NCBI RefSeq assembly: GCF_003626575.1
Contig: NZ_RBDY01000003.1
Location: 310,001 to 374,000 of the forward strand
Direction: 5' to 3'
Source of the DNA: Streptomyces radicis
GTDB taxonomy: Bacteria > Actinomycetota > Actinomycetes > Streptomycetales > Streptomycetaceae
Length of the DNA: 64,000 bases
Below the pieces are notes generated by a model. The model ran no database searches. It saw nothing but the letters and a program-made list of their open reading frames with translations, and was not told the origin of the DNA. A program made the translations under genes and the position numbers. This document shows positions 43,891-53,777 of the stretch, in pieces. Positions within the stretch are counted from its first letter, which is position 1. Every line of letters starts with the position of its first letter.

Positions 43891-45806
43891 TCACGACCGG
43901 CCACTGCCTGCTCGTCAACGACGGCACCTTTCTCGCGGTCGGTCCTTCGGGGGACATCACCGGGGAGCGCGGCGCGCACCCGCACGGCCTCTTCGCGCGC
44001 GACGCCCGGCACCTCAGCCGCTGGCAGCTCACCGTGGACGGCTCGACGCCGACCGTCCTGATGCCCGCCGAGTCCACGGGCGCGAGCGCGACCAGCGTCC
44101 TCACCCCGCCGGGCAGCCGCGCCGAGGCGCCCGCGCTGACCGTCTTCCGCGAGCAGCGCGTGAGCGACGGCGGCCTGGTGGAGCGCATCCGGCTCAGCAG
44201 CAACCGAGGCGCGCCCTGCGACACGCTGCTCGCCCTGACCGTCGACGCGGACTTCGCCGATCAGTTCGAGCTGCGTTCCGATCATCGCTGGTACGAGAAG
44301 CCCCACGCGGTGCGCACCAGGTCGTTACTCCCCGACGGGGTCGAGTTCGGCTACCGGCGCCGTGAGTGGCACTCGCGCACGGCCGTGACGGCCGAGCCCG
44401 CGCCCGACGCGGTCGAGGAGACCGGCAGCGGCGCGCGGCGGCTGTGCTGGCGCGTCGAGCTGCCGCCGCACGGCTCGGCCGAGCTGACGCTGCGCGTCGT
44501 GGCGCACCCGTACGGCGCCCCCGAGTCGGCGGCGGTCTTCCCCGACGACCCGGCGCCCGATGAGGTGGACGTCCCCGAGGGCTGGCCCGAGCTCGCCCGC
44601 GCGTGCGCGCAGGGCCTCGCCGACCTGACCGCGCTGCGCATGACGGCGGTGGGACCCGAGGGCGAGCCGGTGCGCGTTCCGGCGGCGGGGGTGCCGTGGT
44701 TCCTCACGCTGCTCGGCCGCCATGCCGCGATCGCCTCGCTGTTCGCGCTCTCCGCGCGCCCCGCGACGGCGGCGGCGACGCTGCTCGCGCTGGCCGCGGC
44801 GCAGGCCACGGGCGAGGACGCCGACCGGCTCGCGCAGCCGGGCAAGATCGTGCACGAGCTGCGCCACGGCGAGCTCGCCCACTTCGGGCAGGTGCCGTAC
44901 GGGCGTTACTACGGCTCGGTGGACAGCACCCCGCTCTTCCTCGTGCTGCTCGGCGCGCACGCGGAGGCCACGGGCGACGACAAGCTGGCCCACCGCCTCG
45001 AGCGGAACGCCCGGGCGGCGGTGGACTGGATGTTCCACTCGGGCGGCCTGGCCGAGCACGGCTACCTGCTGTACCGCGCCGACGAGGGCGGCCTGGCGAA
45101 CCAGAGCTGGAAGGACTCCCCCGGCGCGATCTGCCGCGCCGACGGCACCCCGGCCAAGGGCGTCATCACGGCGGCCTCGGCGCAGGGTTACGCGTACGAC
45201 GCGCTGCGCCGCACGGCCCGCGTGGCGCGTTCGACCTGGGACGACCCCAGGTACGCGGACCGCCTCGACGCGGCGGCCGACGCGCTCAGGGCGCGCTTCC
45301 TCGCCGACTTCTGGCTGGCCGAGCAGGACTTCCCCGCGCTGGCCCTGGACGGCGAGGGCGAACGCGTCGACGCGCTCGGCTCGGACGCGGGCCACCTGCT
45401 GTGGACGGGCATCCTCGACGAGGAGCGCGGCAGGTCCGTGGGGCGGCGCCTGCTGTCGCCCGCGTTCTTCACCGGCTGGGGCGTGCGCACGCTGGCGGCG
45501 GGTCAGGAGGCGTACCACCCGCTGTCGTACCACCGGGGCAGCGTGTGGCCGCACGACAGCGCGATCGCGGCGCTCGGCCTCGCACGGTACGGCCTGCACG
45601 AGGAGGCGGCGACGCTCGCGCGCGGCCTCCTCGCGATGGCCGAGCGGCACGCCTACCGAATGCCCGAGGTGATCGCGGGCTACGCCCGCGCCGAGCACCC
45701 CGACCCCGTGCCCTATCCCCACGCGTGCTCGCCGCAGGCGTGGGCGGCGGCCTCGCCGCTCGCCCTGCGCACGGCGGTCTCGACCGTCGCGGCGGCGGCG
45801 CGCTGA
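43887..45806 (+). CDS. Amylo-alpha-1,6-glucosidase / glycogen-debranching-like protein (TTG start, TTA codon)
   Basis: A 639-aa protein read from TTG 43887, with GGAGGT six bases upstream and overlapping the previous stop. Residues about 1-200 are the N-terminal beta domain of bacterial debranching-like enzymes (LVNDGTFLAVGPSGDITG, HGLFARDARHLSRWQL). Residues about 230-639 form an (alpha/alpha)6 barrel (GVPWFLTLLGRHAAIASLFAL, YYGSVDSTPLFLVLLG, QSWKDSPGAICRADG, and YHRGSVWPHDSAIAALGL with the expected acids). It would debranch or trim an alpha-glucan together with the upstream hydrolase. Codon 147 (44325-44327) is TTA, the leucine codon read by the bldA tRNA. Confidence 0.85.
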   Translation: MITTGHCLLVNDGTFLAVGPSGDITGERGAHPHGLFARDARHLSRWQLTVDGSTPTVLMPAESTGASATSVLTPPGSRAEAPALTVFREQRVSDGGLVERIRLSSNRGAPCDTLLALTVDADFADQFELRSDHRWYEKPHAVRTRSLLPDGVEFGYRRREWHSRTAVTAEPAPDAVEETGSGARRLCWRVELPPHGSAELTLRVVAHPYGAPESAAVFPDDPAPDEVDVPEGWPELARACAQGLADLTALRMTAVGPEGEPVRVPAAGVPWFLTLLGRHAAIASLFALSARPATAAATLLALAAAQATGEDADRLAQPGKIVHELRHGELAHFGQVPYGRYYGSVDSTPLFLVLLGAHAEATGDDKLAHRLERNARAAVDWMFHSGGLAEHGYLLYRADEGGLANQSWKDSPGAICRADGTPAKGVITAASAQGYAYDALRRTARVARSTWDDPRYADRLDAAADALRARFLADFWLAEQDFPALALDGEGERVDALGSDAGHLLWTGILDEERGRSVGRRLLSPAFFTGWGVRTLAAGQEAYHPLSYHRGSVWPHDSAIAALGLARYGLHEEAATLARGLLAMAERHAYRMPEVIAGYARAEHPDPVPYPHACSPQAWAAASPLALRTAVSTVAAAAR

Positions 45807-45812
45807 CCCGGA

Positions 45813-45842
45813 CCGCCCGCCCCTTCCGGGAGGGGCGGGCGG
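45813..45842 (+). terminator. Hairpin terminator after the debranching-like gene
   Basis: A perfect 12-bp stem (CCGCCCGCCCCT / AGGGGCGGGCGG) around a 6-base loop, 7 bases after the stop codon. A G-rich tract follows rather than T's. Confidence 0.75.
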
Positions 45843-45932
45843 TGCGGGGCGGGGGGCGGTGCGGTCCGGGGCGCGGGGCGTGGCGGTGCGGTGCGGTGCG
45901 GGGCGTGCGACGCGGTCGGCGCGCCGAGGCCG

Positions 45933-47072
45933 TCATCCTCCCGAGGTCGCGGACTCCGCTTCGGCGGTCACCCACGCGGCCGCGTCGTACGGGTCCGCCA
46001 ACCAGCCGTCGGGGAGCGCCACTCTGTTCCGGCCGGAGGTGCGGCCACGGGGCCCGTCGGCCGCCGCGGGCCACTCCTGGGAGAGGTCAAGGGTGCCGAG
46101 CAGGTCCTCGAGCTCGGCGAGCGAGGCGACCACGGCCAGGCGGCCCCGCAGGTCGGAGCCCACGGAGAACCCCTTGGTGTACCAGGCGACGTGCTTGCGG
46201 AAGTCGATCACCCCGCGCGCCTCGTCCTCGAGCCACTCCCCCAACAGCCTGGCGTGCCGCAGCATCACGTCGGCGACCTCGCGCAGCGAGGGGCGCGTGT
46301 AGCCCTCGGGCCCCCGCCCGTCGAACGCGGCCACCAGGTCGGCGAAGAGCCAGGGGCGGCCAAGGCAGCCGCGGCCCACGACGACGCCGTCGCAGCCGGT
46401 CTCGCGCATCATCCGCACCGCGTCGTCGGCGGACCAGATGTCGCCGTTGCCCAGCACGGGGATCCCTGGCACGGCCTCCTTGAGCCGGGCGATCGCGGAC
46501 CAGTCGGCCAGGCCGCCGTAGTGCTGCGCCGCGGTGCGGCCGTGCAGGGCGATCGCGGTGACGCCCTCGTCCGCGGCGATGCGGCCCGCGTCGAGATGGG
46601 TGAGGTGGTCGTCGTCGATGCCCTTGCGCATCTTCACCGTGACCGGCAGGCCGCCCGCCCCCGCGACCGCCTCGCGCAGGATCGCGCGCAGCAGCGGGCG
46701 CTTGTACGGGAGCGCCGAACCACCGCCGCGCCTGGTCACCTTGGGGACGGGACAGCCGAAGTTCAGGTCGATGTGGTCGGCCAGGTCCTCGTCGGCGATC
46801 ATCCGCACCGCGCGCCCGACCGTGGCCGGGTCCACGCCGTAGAGCTGGAGGGAGCGCGGCTTCTCGGCGGCGTCGAAGTGGATGAGCCGCATCGTCTTGT
46901 CGTTCCGCTCGACCAGGGCCCTGCTGGTGATCATCTCGCTGACGAACAGCCCGCGCCCGGCCGCGAACTCGCGGCACAGGGTCCGGAACGGCGCGTTGGT
47001 GATGCCCGCCATCGGGGCCAGCACCACGGGCGGGTCCACGGTGTGCGGGCCATAGGTGAGCGGAGTCGTCAT
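45933..47072 (-). CDS. dusB: tRNA-dihydrouridine synthase
   Basis: A 379-aa FMN enzyme from ATG 47072. The TIM barrel has LAPMAGITNAPFRTLCREFA, FVSEMITSRALVER, SLQLYGVDPATVGRA, the active-site block DLNFGCPVPKVTRRGGGSAL with its catalytic Cys, VTVKMRKGID, ALHGRTAAQHYGG, PVLGNGDIWS and VVVGRGCLGRPWLF. It reduces specific uridines in tRNA D-loops. A C-terminal helical domain of about 80 residues follows. The position next to glyS in this core region matches other streptomycetes. The open frame upstream of 47072 has no support. Confidence 0.95.
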   Translation of the reverse strand: MTTPLTYGPHTVDPPVVLAPMAGITNAPFRTLCREFAAGRGLFVSEMITSRALVERNDKTMRLIHFDAAEKPRSLQLYGVDPATVGRAVRMIADEDLADHIDLNFGCPVPKVTRRGGGSALPYKRPLLRAILREAVAGAGGLPVTVKMRKGIDDDHLTHLDAGRIAADEGVTAIALHGRTAAQHYGGLADWSAIARLKEAVPGIPVLGNGDIWSADDAVRMMRETGCDGVVVGRGCLGRPWLFADLVAAFDGRGPEGYTRPSLREVADVMLRHARLLGEWLEDEARGVIDFRKHVAWYTKGFSVGSDLRGRLAVVASLAELEDLLGTLDLSQEWPAAADGPRGRTSGRNRVALPDGWLADPYDAAAWVTAEAESATSGG

Positions 47073-47127
47073 GGGGCCATTGTCCCCCGGCGGGGCGGGG
47101 GACCGCGCGAGGGCGGACAGAATCATG

Positions 47128-47153
47128 ACTGACAGATATTGACATCTGTCAGT
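47128..47153. promoter_or_regulatory. 26-bp palindromic operator (ACTGACAGAT-N6-ATCTGTCAGT)
   Basis: A perfect 10-bp inverted repeat with a 6-base spacer that contains part of TTGACA (47139-47144), a likely -35 element. It ends 20 bases before the aldo/keto reductase start. The TetR gene directly downstream of that reductase is the obvious candidate to bind it. Confidence 0.7.
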
Positions 47154-47173
47154 TGATGGGTCACTCTGGGGGC

Positions 47174-48283
47174 ATGACGCATTCAGAGACGGCTTCCTCG
47201 ACGGCCACTTCTTCCCCGGCTTCCCCGGCTTCCCCGGCTTCCCCACTGGCCACTTCCTCGGCATCCGCGACATCCGCGACGCCCACGCGCCGACTCGGGG
47301 CCACGGGTCCCTCGGTCTCGGCGCTCGGCCTCGGCTGCATGGGCATGTCCGCGCTCTACGGCGAGGCCGACCGCGCCGAGTCCCTCGCGACGATCCACGC
47401 CGCGCTCGACGCGGGCGTCACGCTGCTGGACACCGGCGACTTCTACGGCATGGGGCACAACGAGCTGTTGATCGGCGAGGCGCTGCGCAGGGCGCCGACG
47501 GGGGTGCGGGAGCGGGCCCTGGTCAGCGTGAAGTTCGGCGCGCTGCGGACGCCGGAGGGCGCCTTCGTCGGCTATGACGGCCGTCCGGCCGCCGTGAAGA
47601 GCTTCGCGGCGTACTCCCTGCAACGGCTGGGCACCGACCACATCGACATCTACCGCATCGCGCGGGCGGACCCGGACGTGCCGATCGAGGAGACGGTCGG
47701 CGCGATCGCCGAGCTGGTCGAGAGCGGGCATGTGCGCCACATAGGACTCTCGGAGGTGGGGGCCGACACGATCAGGCGGGCCGCGGCCACCGCGCCGATA
47801 GCGGACCTCCAGATCGAGTACTCACTGGTCTCGCGTGACATCGAGCGGGAGATCCTGCCCACCCTGCGGGAGTTGGGCATCGGCGTCACCGCCTATGGCG
47901 TGCTCTCCCGCGGCCTGATCAGCGGGCACTGGACGCCCGACCGGCGGCTGTCGCCGACCGACTTCCGCGGCATGTCCCCGCGCTTCTCCCCCGAGAACCT
48001 CCAGCACAACCTCAGCCTGGTCGAGACCCTGCGGGAGATGGCCGACGACAAGGGCGTGACGGTCGCGCAGCTGGCCATCGCGTGGGTGCTCGCCCAGGGC
48101 GAGGACATCGTTCCACTCGTGGGCGCCAGGACCAGGCAGCGGCTGGCGGAATCGCTCGCCGCGCCGGGCGTTAGTCTCGACACCGACGAGCTGGCCGCCA
48201 TAGGCAAGGCCCTCCCGCCCGGCTCCATAGCGGGCGAGCGGTATCCGGCGGCCCAGATGCGGCACCTGGACAGCGAGAAGTGA
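47174..48283 (+). CDS. Aldo/keto reductase family protein
   Basis: A 369-aa protein with GGGGG upstream of ATG 47174. Residues 1-36 are a Ser/Thr/Ala/Pro low-complexity extension encoded partly by TTCCCCGGC repeats (47212-47238). The barrel follows: [35 protein letters not shown] (D86, Y91), LVSVKFGA (K120). At the usual histidine position it reads [14 protein letters not shown], with A163 in place of His; a subgroup of actinobacterial AKRs shares this. C-terminal NADPH-site motif: [15 protein letters not shown]. Substrate unknown. It is likely repressed by the TetR gene 12 bases downstream. Confidence 0.85.
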   Translation: MTHSETASSTATSSPASPASPASPLATSSASATSATPTRRLGATGPSVSALGLGCMGMSALYGEADRAESLATIHAALDAGVTLLDTGDFYGMGHNELLIGEALRRAPTGVRERALVSVKFGALRTPEGAFVGYDGRPAAVKSFAAYSLQRLGTDHIDIYRIARADPDVPIEETVGAIAELVESGHVRHIGLSEVGADTIRRAAATAPIADLQIEYSLVSRDIEREILPTLRELGIGVTAYGVLSRGLISGHWTPDRRLSPTDFRGMSPRFSPENLQHNLSLVETLREMADDKGVTVAQLAIAWVLAQGEDIVPLVGARTRQRLAESLAAPGVSLDTDELAAIGKALPPGSIAGERYPAAQMRHLDSEK

Positions 48284-48295
48284 AGTAGGGACGGC

Positions 48296-48880
48296 ATGGC
48301 CGAGGCGCTGACGCCCGAGCAGATCCTACGGACCACGGAGGAGGTGCTGCGGCGCTACGGCCCGGCGAAGGCCACCGTGGTGGACGTGGCACGGGCCCTG
48401 GGCGTCAGCCATGGCACGGTCTACCGCCACTTCAGGACGAAGGCCGCGCTGCGCGAGGCCGTCACCAAGCGCTGGCTCGACCGCACCACCGAGCAGCTGG
48501 AGTCCGTGGTCGCGCGCCAAGGCCCGGCCGAGGAGCGGCTGGTGGACTGGCTGACGGGCCTGTTCACGGCGAAGCGCCACAAGGCGGGCGACGACCCCGA
48601 GCTGTTCGCGACCTACACCTCGCTCGTCGGCGAGCACAGCGAGGCGGTGGACCAACATGTCACCGACCTGGAGGGACAGCTGGCCCGGATCATCGAGGAC
48701 GGCCGCGCGCAGGGCACGTTCACCGGCCTGACCTCGGGACCCGACACCGCGGCCCGCGCGGTCTTCCAGGCCACGGCCCGCTTCCACGACCCCTCGTACG
48801 CCCCGCAGTGGTCCCACCCCTCGGTGGACGCGGACTTCGCGGCGGTCCGCGACCTGATCCTGCGCGGCCTGACCTCTTGA
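48296..48880 (+). CDS. TetR-family transcriptional regulator
   Basis: A 194-aa protein. Residues about 7-55 are the HTH (EQILRTTEEVLRRYGPAKATVVDVARALGVSHGTVYRHFRTKAALREAV). The C-terminal domain resembles the YbjK/TetR_C_11-type: TEQLESVVARQGPAEERLVDWLTGLF, HSEAVDQHVTDLEGQLARIIEDG. It begins 12 bases after the aldo/keto reductase and is presumably co-transcribed, giving an autoregulated reductase-repressor pair acting through the 47128 palindrome. Confidence 0.9.
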   Translation: MAEALTPEQILRTTEEVLRRYGPAKATVVDVARALGVSHGTVYRHFRTKAALREAVTKRWLDRTTEQLESVVARQGPAEERLVDWLTGLFTAKRHKAGDDPELFATYTSLVGEHSEAVDQHVTDLEGQLARIIEDGRAQGTFTGLTSGPDTAARAVFQATARFHDPSYAPQWSHPSVDADFAAVRDLILRGLTS

Positions 48881-48937
48881 GCGACGCCGGTCGCGTCCCG
48901 GGTGGGGCGGACCGGCGCCGGTCGGGAGGGGCGGGGG

Positions 48938-50320
<1,383 letters not shown>

Positions 50321-50466
50321 GGTGCTCTCTTCAGGACGAAGGACGACATGGAATTGCCTCAGGTTACCGGCGTACAAGGGGGCCGCAGCAAATCGGTAAC
50401 GGGAATCGGGACAGGCCACGGCACCCCCCTCCCACCGGGCCTGTCGTCAGGCCGACGTTGACCCAT

Positions 50467-50504
50467 TTGACAATCATTTCCATTTGTAGTGAAAATGGCT
50501 GTCA
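50467..50504 (+). promoter_or_regulatory. znuA promoter overlapped by two Zur boxes
   Basis: Box 1 TGACAATCATTTCCA (50468-50482) and box 2 TGAAAATGGCTGTCA (50490-50504) each match the streptomycete Zur consensus TGAAAATGATTTTCA at 12 of 15 positions; their centres are 22 bases apart. TTGACA (50467-50472) forms the -35 and GAAAAT (50491-50496) the -10 with an 18-base spacer. The predicted start is at or one base before ATG 50504, so the znuA message would be leaderless. Confidence 0.7.
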
Positions 50505-51505
50505 TGACAGCCAGACGCCGCTCGCGCTCCCGGATACGCACCCCCGCCCTGGCCGCCGGTGCCACGGCACTCGGCCTGCTGGCCCTCTCGGCCTGCGGCT
50601 CGGACGACGGCGGGGGCGGGGGAGACGAAGGACGGGGCGGGGACGGCCGGTTGAGCGTGGTGGCGTCGTTCTACCCGATGGAGTTCCTGGTCGAGCGCAT
50701 CGGCGGCGACCACGTCTCCGTCGAGACCCTCACCGAGCCGGGCGCCGAGCCGCACGACCTGGAGATCACCCCCCGGCAGACCGCCTCACTCCACGAGGCC
50801 GGCCTCGTCGTCTACCTGGCCGGGCTCCAGCCCGCCGTGGACGACGCGATCGAGCAGTCGGGCGCGGAGCACGTCGCCGAGGCCACGTCGTTCACCACCC
50901 TCCACGAGGAGGAGGGCGCCGAGGACGAGGGCCACGCCGAGGACGAGGGCGCCGAGGAGGAGCACGACCACGAGCACGAGGGCGGCCTCGACCCGCACGT
51001 GTGGCTCGACCCGCTGAAGTACGGCGAGATCGCCGAGGGCGTGGGCGCCGCGCTCGCCGACGCCGACCCGGACAACGCCGCCGACTACGAGCGCGCCACG
51101 GCCGAGCTCACCGACGAGCTGACCGCGCTTGACCAGGAGTTCAGCGAGGGGCTCGCCACGGCCGAGACGGACACGTTCATCACCGCGCACGCGGCGTTCG
51201 GCTACCTCGCCGAGCGCTACGGCCTCCACCAGGAGTCCATCGCCGGTCTCGACCCCGAGTCCGAGCCCAGCGCGGCCAGGATGCGGGAGCTCCAGGAGAT
51301 CGCCGAGGCGGACGGCGTGACCACCGTGTTCTTCGAGACCCTGGTCAGCGATGAGACGGCCAGGACCCTGGCGGGCGACCTCGGGATCGACACGGCCGTC
51401 CTCGACCCGCTCGAGGGAATCACCGAGGACTCCCCCGGCGCTGACTATCTCGCCGTCATGCGCGCCAACCTGGAGGCCCTCCGCCTGGCGCTCGGCGCCG
51501 CCTGA
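50504..51505 (+). CDS. znuA: Zinc ABC transporter substrate-binding lipoprotein
   Basis: A 333-aa lipoprotein from ATG 50504, chosen because Zur boxes and the -10 occupy the two earlier possible starts (50489 GTG, 50495 ATG). Signal peptide with RRRSRSR n-region and lipobox LSAC (C31). Cluster A-I binding-protein features: VVASFYPMEFLVERIGGDHVSVETL, AEPHDLEITPRQ (His ligand), the His/Glu-rich loop EEEHDHEHEGG, LDPHVWLDPLKYG, TAHAAFGYLAERYGL and VFFETLVSDETART. It binds zinc outside the membrane and delivers it to ZnuB. First gene of znuACB-zur. Confidence 0.93.
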   Translation: MTARRRSRSRIRTPALAAGATALGLLALSACGSDDGGGGGDEGRGGDGRLSVVASFYPMEFLVERIGGDHVSVETLTEPGAEPHDLEITPRQTASLHEAGLVVYLAGLQPAVDDAIEQSGAEHVAEATSFTTLHEEEGAEDEGHAEDEGAEEEHDHEHEGGLDPHVWLDPLKYGEIAEGVGAALADADPDNAADYERATAELTDELTALDQEFSEGLATAETDTFITAHAAFGYLAERYGLHQESIAGLDPESEPSAARMRELQEIAEADGVTTVFFETLVSDETARTLAGDLGIDTAVLDPLEGITEDSPGADYLAVMRANLEALRLALGAA

Positions 51506-51549
51506 CCCCCGGCGGCGCACACGGCGGCACCCGCGGCACCCGCGACAGC

Positions 51550-51577
51550 GGCACGAGGCACGAGGCACGAGGCACGA
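51550..51577. repeat. Four GGCACGA tandem repeats between znuA and znuC
   Basis: Four exact 7-bp units (51550-51577) lie in the 91-base spacer before the znuC ribosome site (GGAAGAGG). No coding or hairpin role is evident; likely slippage. Confidence 0.8.
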
Positions 51578-51596
51578 CGAAACGGAAGAGGTCCCC

Positions 51597-52352
51597 ATGG
51601 AGCCCGTGATATCCCTGACCGGGGTCTCCGCCGAGCTCGGCGGGCAGCGCGTCCTGCACGGCGTCGACCTGGCCGTGCACCCGGGCGAGGTGGTCGCGCT
51701 GCTCGGCGCCAACGGCTCGGGCAAGTCCACCGCCGTGCGCGCCGCCGTGGGGCAGGTGCCGGTCAGCGCGGGGACGTTGACGCTGTTCGGCACCCCGGTC
51801 CGGCGGTTCCGCGACTGGGCCAGGGTCGGCTATGTGCCGCAGCGCTCGACCGCCGCGAGCGGCGTGCCCGCCACCGTGCGCGAGGTCGTCGCGGCCGGGC
51901 GCCTGGCCCGCCGCGGCCTGCGCCCGCTGCGCCGCGCCGACCGGGCCGCCGTGGACCTGGCCCTCGACCTGGTGGGCCTGGCCGACCGGGCGAACGACGC
52001 GGTGGACGCGCTCTCGGGCGGCCAGCACCAGCGCGTGCTGATCGCCCGCGCGCTGACGGCCGAGCCCGAGGTGTTGATCATGGACGAGCCGCTCGCGGGC
52101 GTCGACCTGGCCAGCCAGCGCGTGCTCGCGGGGACGCTGCGGACGCTGGTCGCCGACGGGGTCGCGGTGCTGCTCGTGCTGCACGAGACGGGCCCGCTCC
52201 AGCCGTTGATCGACCGGGCCGTCGTGCTGGCCCACGGCCGGGTGGAGCGCACCGTCGAGCACCCGGCGGGGCTCCCCGAGAGCCCCTCATGCCATCCGGC
52301 CGACGCCGCGGAGCCGTCGGCCGAGTCGCCGCTCAGGACGGGGATCCTGTGA
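51597..52352 (+). CDS. znuC: Zinc ABC transporter ATP-binding protein
   Basis: A 251-aa ATPase from ATG 51597. Walker A GANGSGKST, Q-loop VGYVPQRS, signature ALSGGQHQR, Walker B VLIMDEPLAGVD and switch VLLVLHET (H in VLHE) are all present. It powers zinc import through ZnuB. Its TGA overlaps the znuB ATG (TGATG). The spacer from znuA is 91 bases with short tandem repeats. Confidence 0.95.
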   Translation: MEPVISLTGVSAELGGQRVLHGVDLAVHPGEVVALLGANGSGKSTAVRAAVGQVPVSAGTLTLFGTPVRRFRDWARVGYVPQRSTAASGVPATVREVVAAGRLARRGLRPLRRADRAAVDLALDLVGLADRANDAVDALSGGQHQRVLIARALTAEPEVLIMDEPLAGVDLASQRVLAGTLRTLVADGVAVLLVLHETGPLQPLIDRAVVLAHGRVERTVEHPAGLPESPSCHPADAAEPSAESPLRTGIL

Positions 52353-53272
52353 TGTTCGAGCTGCTCGACTACCCCTTCATGCAACGGGCCCTGCTGGCCG
52401 CCCTGTTGATCGGCGTGGCCGCCCCGGCCGTCGGCATCTACCTCGTGCAGCGGCGGCAGGCGCTCATGGGCGACGGCATCGGGCATGTCGCGTTGACGGG
52501 CGTGGCCCTCGGCTTCCTGTTCGAGAGCAGCCCCGTCTGGACGGCCGTCGCCGTCTCGGCGCTCGGCGCGGTGGGGATGGAGCTGTTGCGCGCCTCGGGG
52601 CGTGCGCGCGGCGACATCGCGCTGGCCATGCTGTTCTACGGCGGCATGGCGGGCGGCGTCATGATCATCAACCTGGCGCCCGGCGGCTCGACGGCCAACC
52701 TCACCAGCTATCTGTGGGGCTCGGTGACCACCGTCTCGCCCGACGACATCACGGCGATCACGCTGCTCTCGGCGTTCGTGGTGCTGGTGGCGCTTGGGCT
52801 GCGCAGGCAGCTGTTCGCGGTGTGCCAGGACGAGGAGTTCGCCCGGGTGACGGGCCTGCCGGTGCGGGCGCTCAACCTCCTGCTGGCCGTCACCGCGGCC
52901 GCCACCGTCACCGTCGCGATGCGCGTGGTCGGCCTGCTGCTGGTCAGCGCCCTGATGGTGATCCCCGTGGTGGCCGCCCAGCAGGTCACCCGCGGCTTCG
53001 CGACGACGCTGGCCGCGGCCCTGACGATCGGCGTGCTGGTCTCCGTCTCCGGCACCGCCACGTCGTACTACCAGGACGTGCCGCCCGGGGCCACCATCGT
53101 GCTCCTGGCGATCGGCGTCTTCGTCCTCGCGGCCCTGCTCGCCGTGCCGCTGGCCAGGCTGCGGACCCGGCGCGCGCGGGCCGCCACCCCGGGCACGCCC
53201 CCCGGCTCGCCCCCCGGCTCGCCCCCCGACGCCGGGAGCGACCCTGACCCCGCGCTCACGGCCCGCCCCTGA
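52352..53272 (+). CDS. znuB: Zinc ABC transporter permease
   Basis: A 306-aa ABC-3 type permease from ATG 52352, overlapping the znuC stop. About eight helices: FMQRALLAALLIGVAAPAVGIYLV, the cytoplasmic loop RRQALMGDGIGHVALTGVALGF typical of the family, then helices through VVGLLLVSALMVIPVVAAQQVT and IVLLAIGVFVLAALLAVPLA. The C-terminal 40 residues are a Pro/Gly repeat (GTPPGSPPGSPPDAGS). The channel for zinc driven by ZnuC. Confidence 0.93.
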   Translation: MFELLDYPFMQRALLAALLIGVAAPAVGIYLVQRRQALMGDGIGHVALTGVALGFLFESSPVWTAVAVSALGAVGMELLRASGRARGDIALAMLFYGGMAGGVMIINLAPGGSTANLTSYLWGSVTTVSPDDITAITLLSAFVVLVALGLRRQLFAVCQDEEFARVTGLPVRALNLLLAVTAAATVTVAMRVVGLLLVSALMVIPVVAAQQVTRGFATTLAAALTIGVLVSVSGTATSYYQDVPPGATIVLLAIGVFVLAALLAVPLARLRTRRARAATPGTPPGSPPGSPPDAGSDPDPALTARP

Positions 53273-53354
53273 CGGGCGCCCGAAACCGATGCCGAAAGGG
53301 GCTACCCTGGCCGAGCAGACGAGGCAGGAACGAACGACGCTCGGGAGGCTCTCC

Positions 53355-53777
53355 GTGGGGACGGCAGAACCGTCGGTACGCGGCCGGTCGACGCGCCAGC
53401 GCGCGGCGGTCGCGGCCGCGCTGGCCGAGGTGGACGAGTTCCGCAGCGCGCAGGAGCTGCACGACATGCTCAAGCACCGCGGCGACTCGGTCGGGCTCAC
53501 CACCGTCTACCGCACCCTCCAGTCGCTCGCCGACGCGGGCGAGGTGGACGTCCTGCGCACCAACGACGGCGAGGCCGTCTACCGCCGGTGCAGCACCGAG
53601 GAGCACCACCACCACCTGGTGTGCCGCTCGTGCGGCAAGGCGGTGGAGGTCGCGGGGCCCGCGGTCGAGAAGTGGGCGGACGCGATCGCCGCCGAGCACG
53701 GGTTCGTGGACGTGGACCACACCGTGGAGATCTTCGGCACGTGCGGCGACTGCGCCCACAGGGCCGAGGAAGGCTAA
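53355..53777 (+). CDS. zur: Zinc uptake regulator, Fur family
   Basis: A 140-aa protein from GTG 53355 (GGGAGG upstream). [88 protein letters not shown] matches Streptomyces Zur: winged HTH, then the HHHH and CRSC/CGDC zinc sites. The structural zinc cysteines are in CRSCGK and CGTCGDC-type positions near the end. Zinc-bound Zur represses the znuACB operon; the two boxes at 50467..50504 are its expected targets. Overlaps uppS by 4 bases, convergent. Confidence 0.95.
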   Translation: MGTAEPSVRGRSTRQRAAVAAALAEVDEFRSAQELHDMLKHRGDSVGLTTVYRTLQSLADAGEVDVLRTNDGEAVYRRCSTEEHHHHLVCRSCGKAVEVAGPAVEKWADAIAAEHGFVDVDHTVEIFGTCGDCAHRAEEG

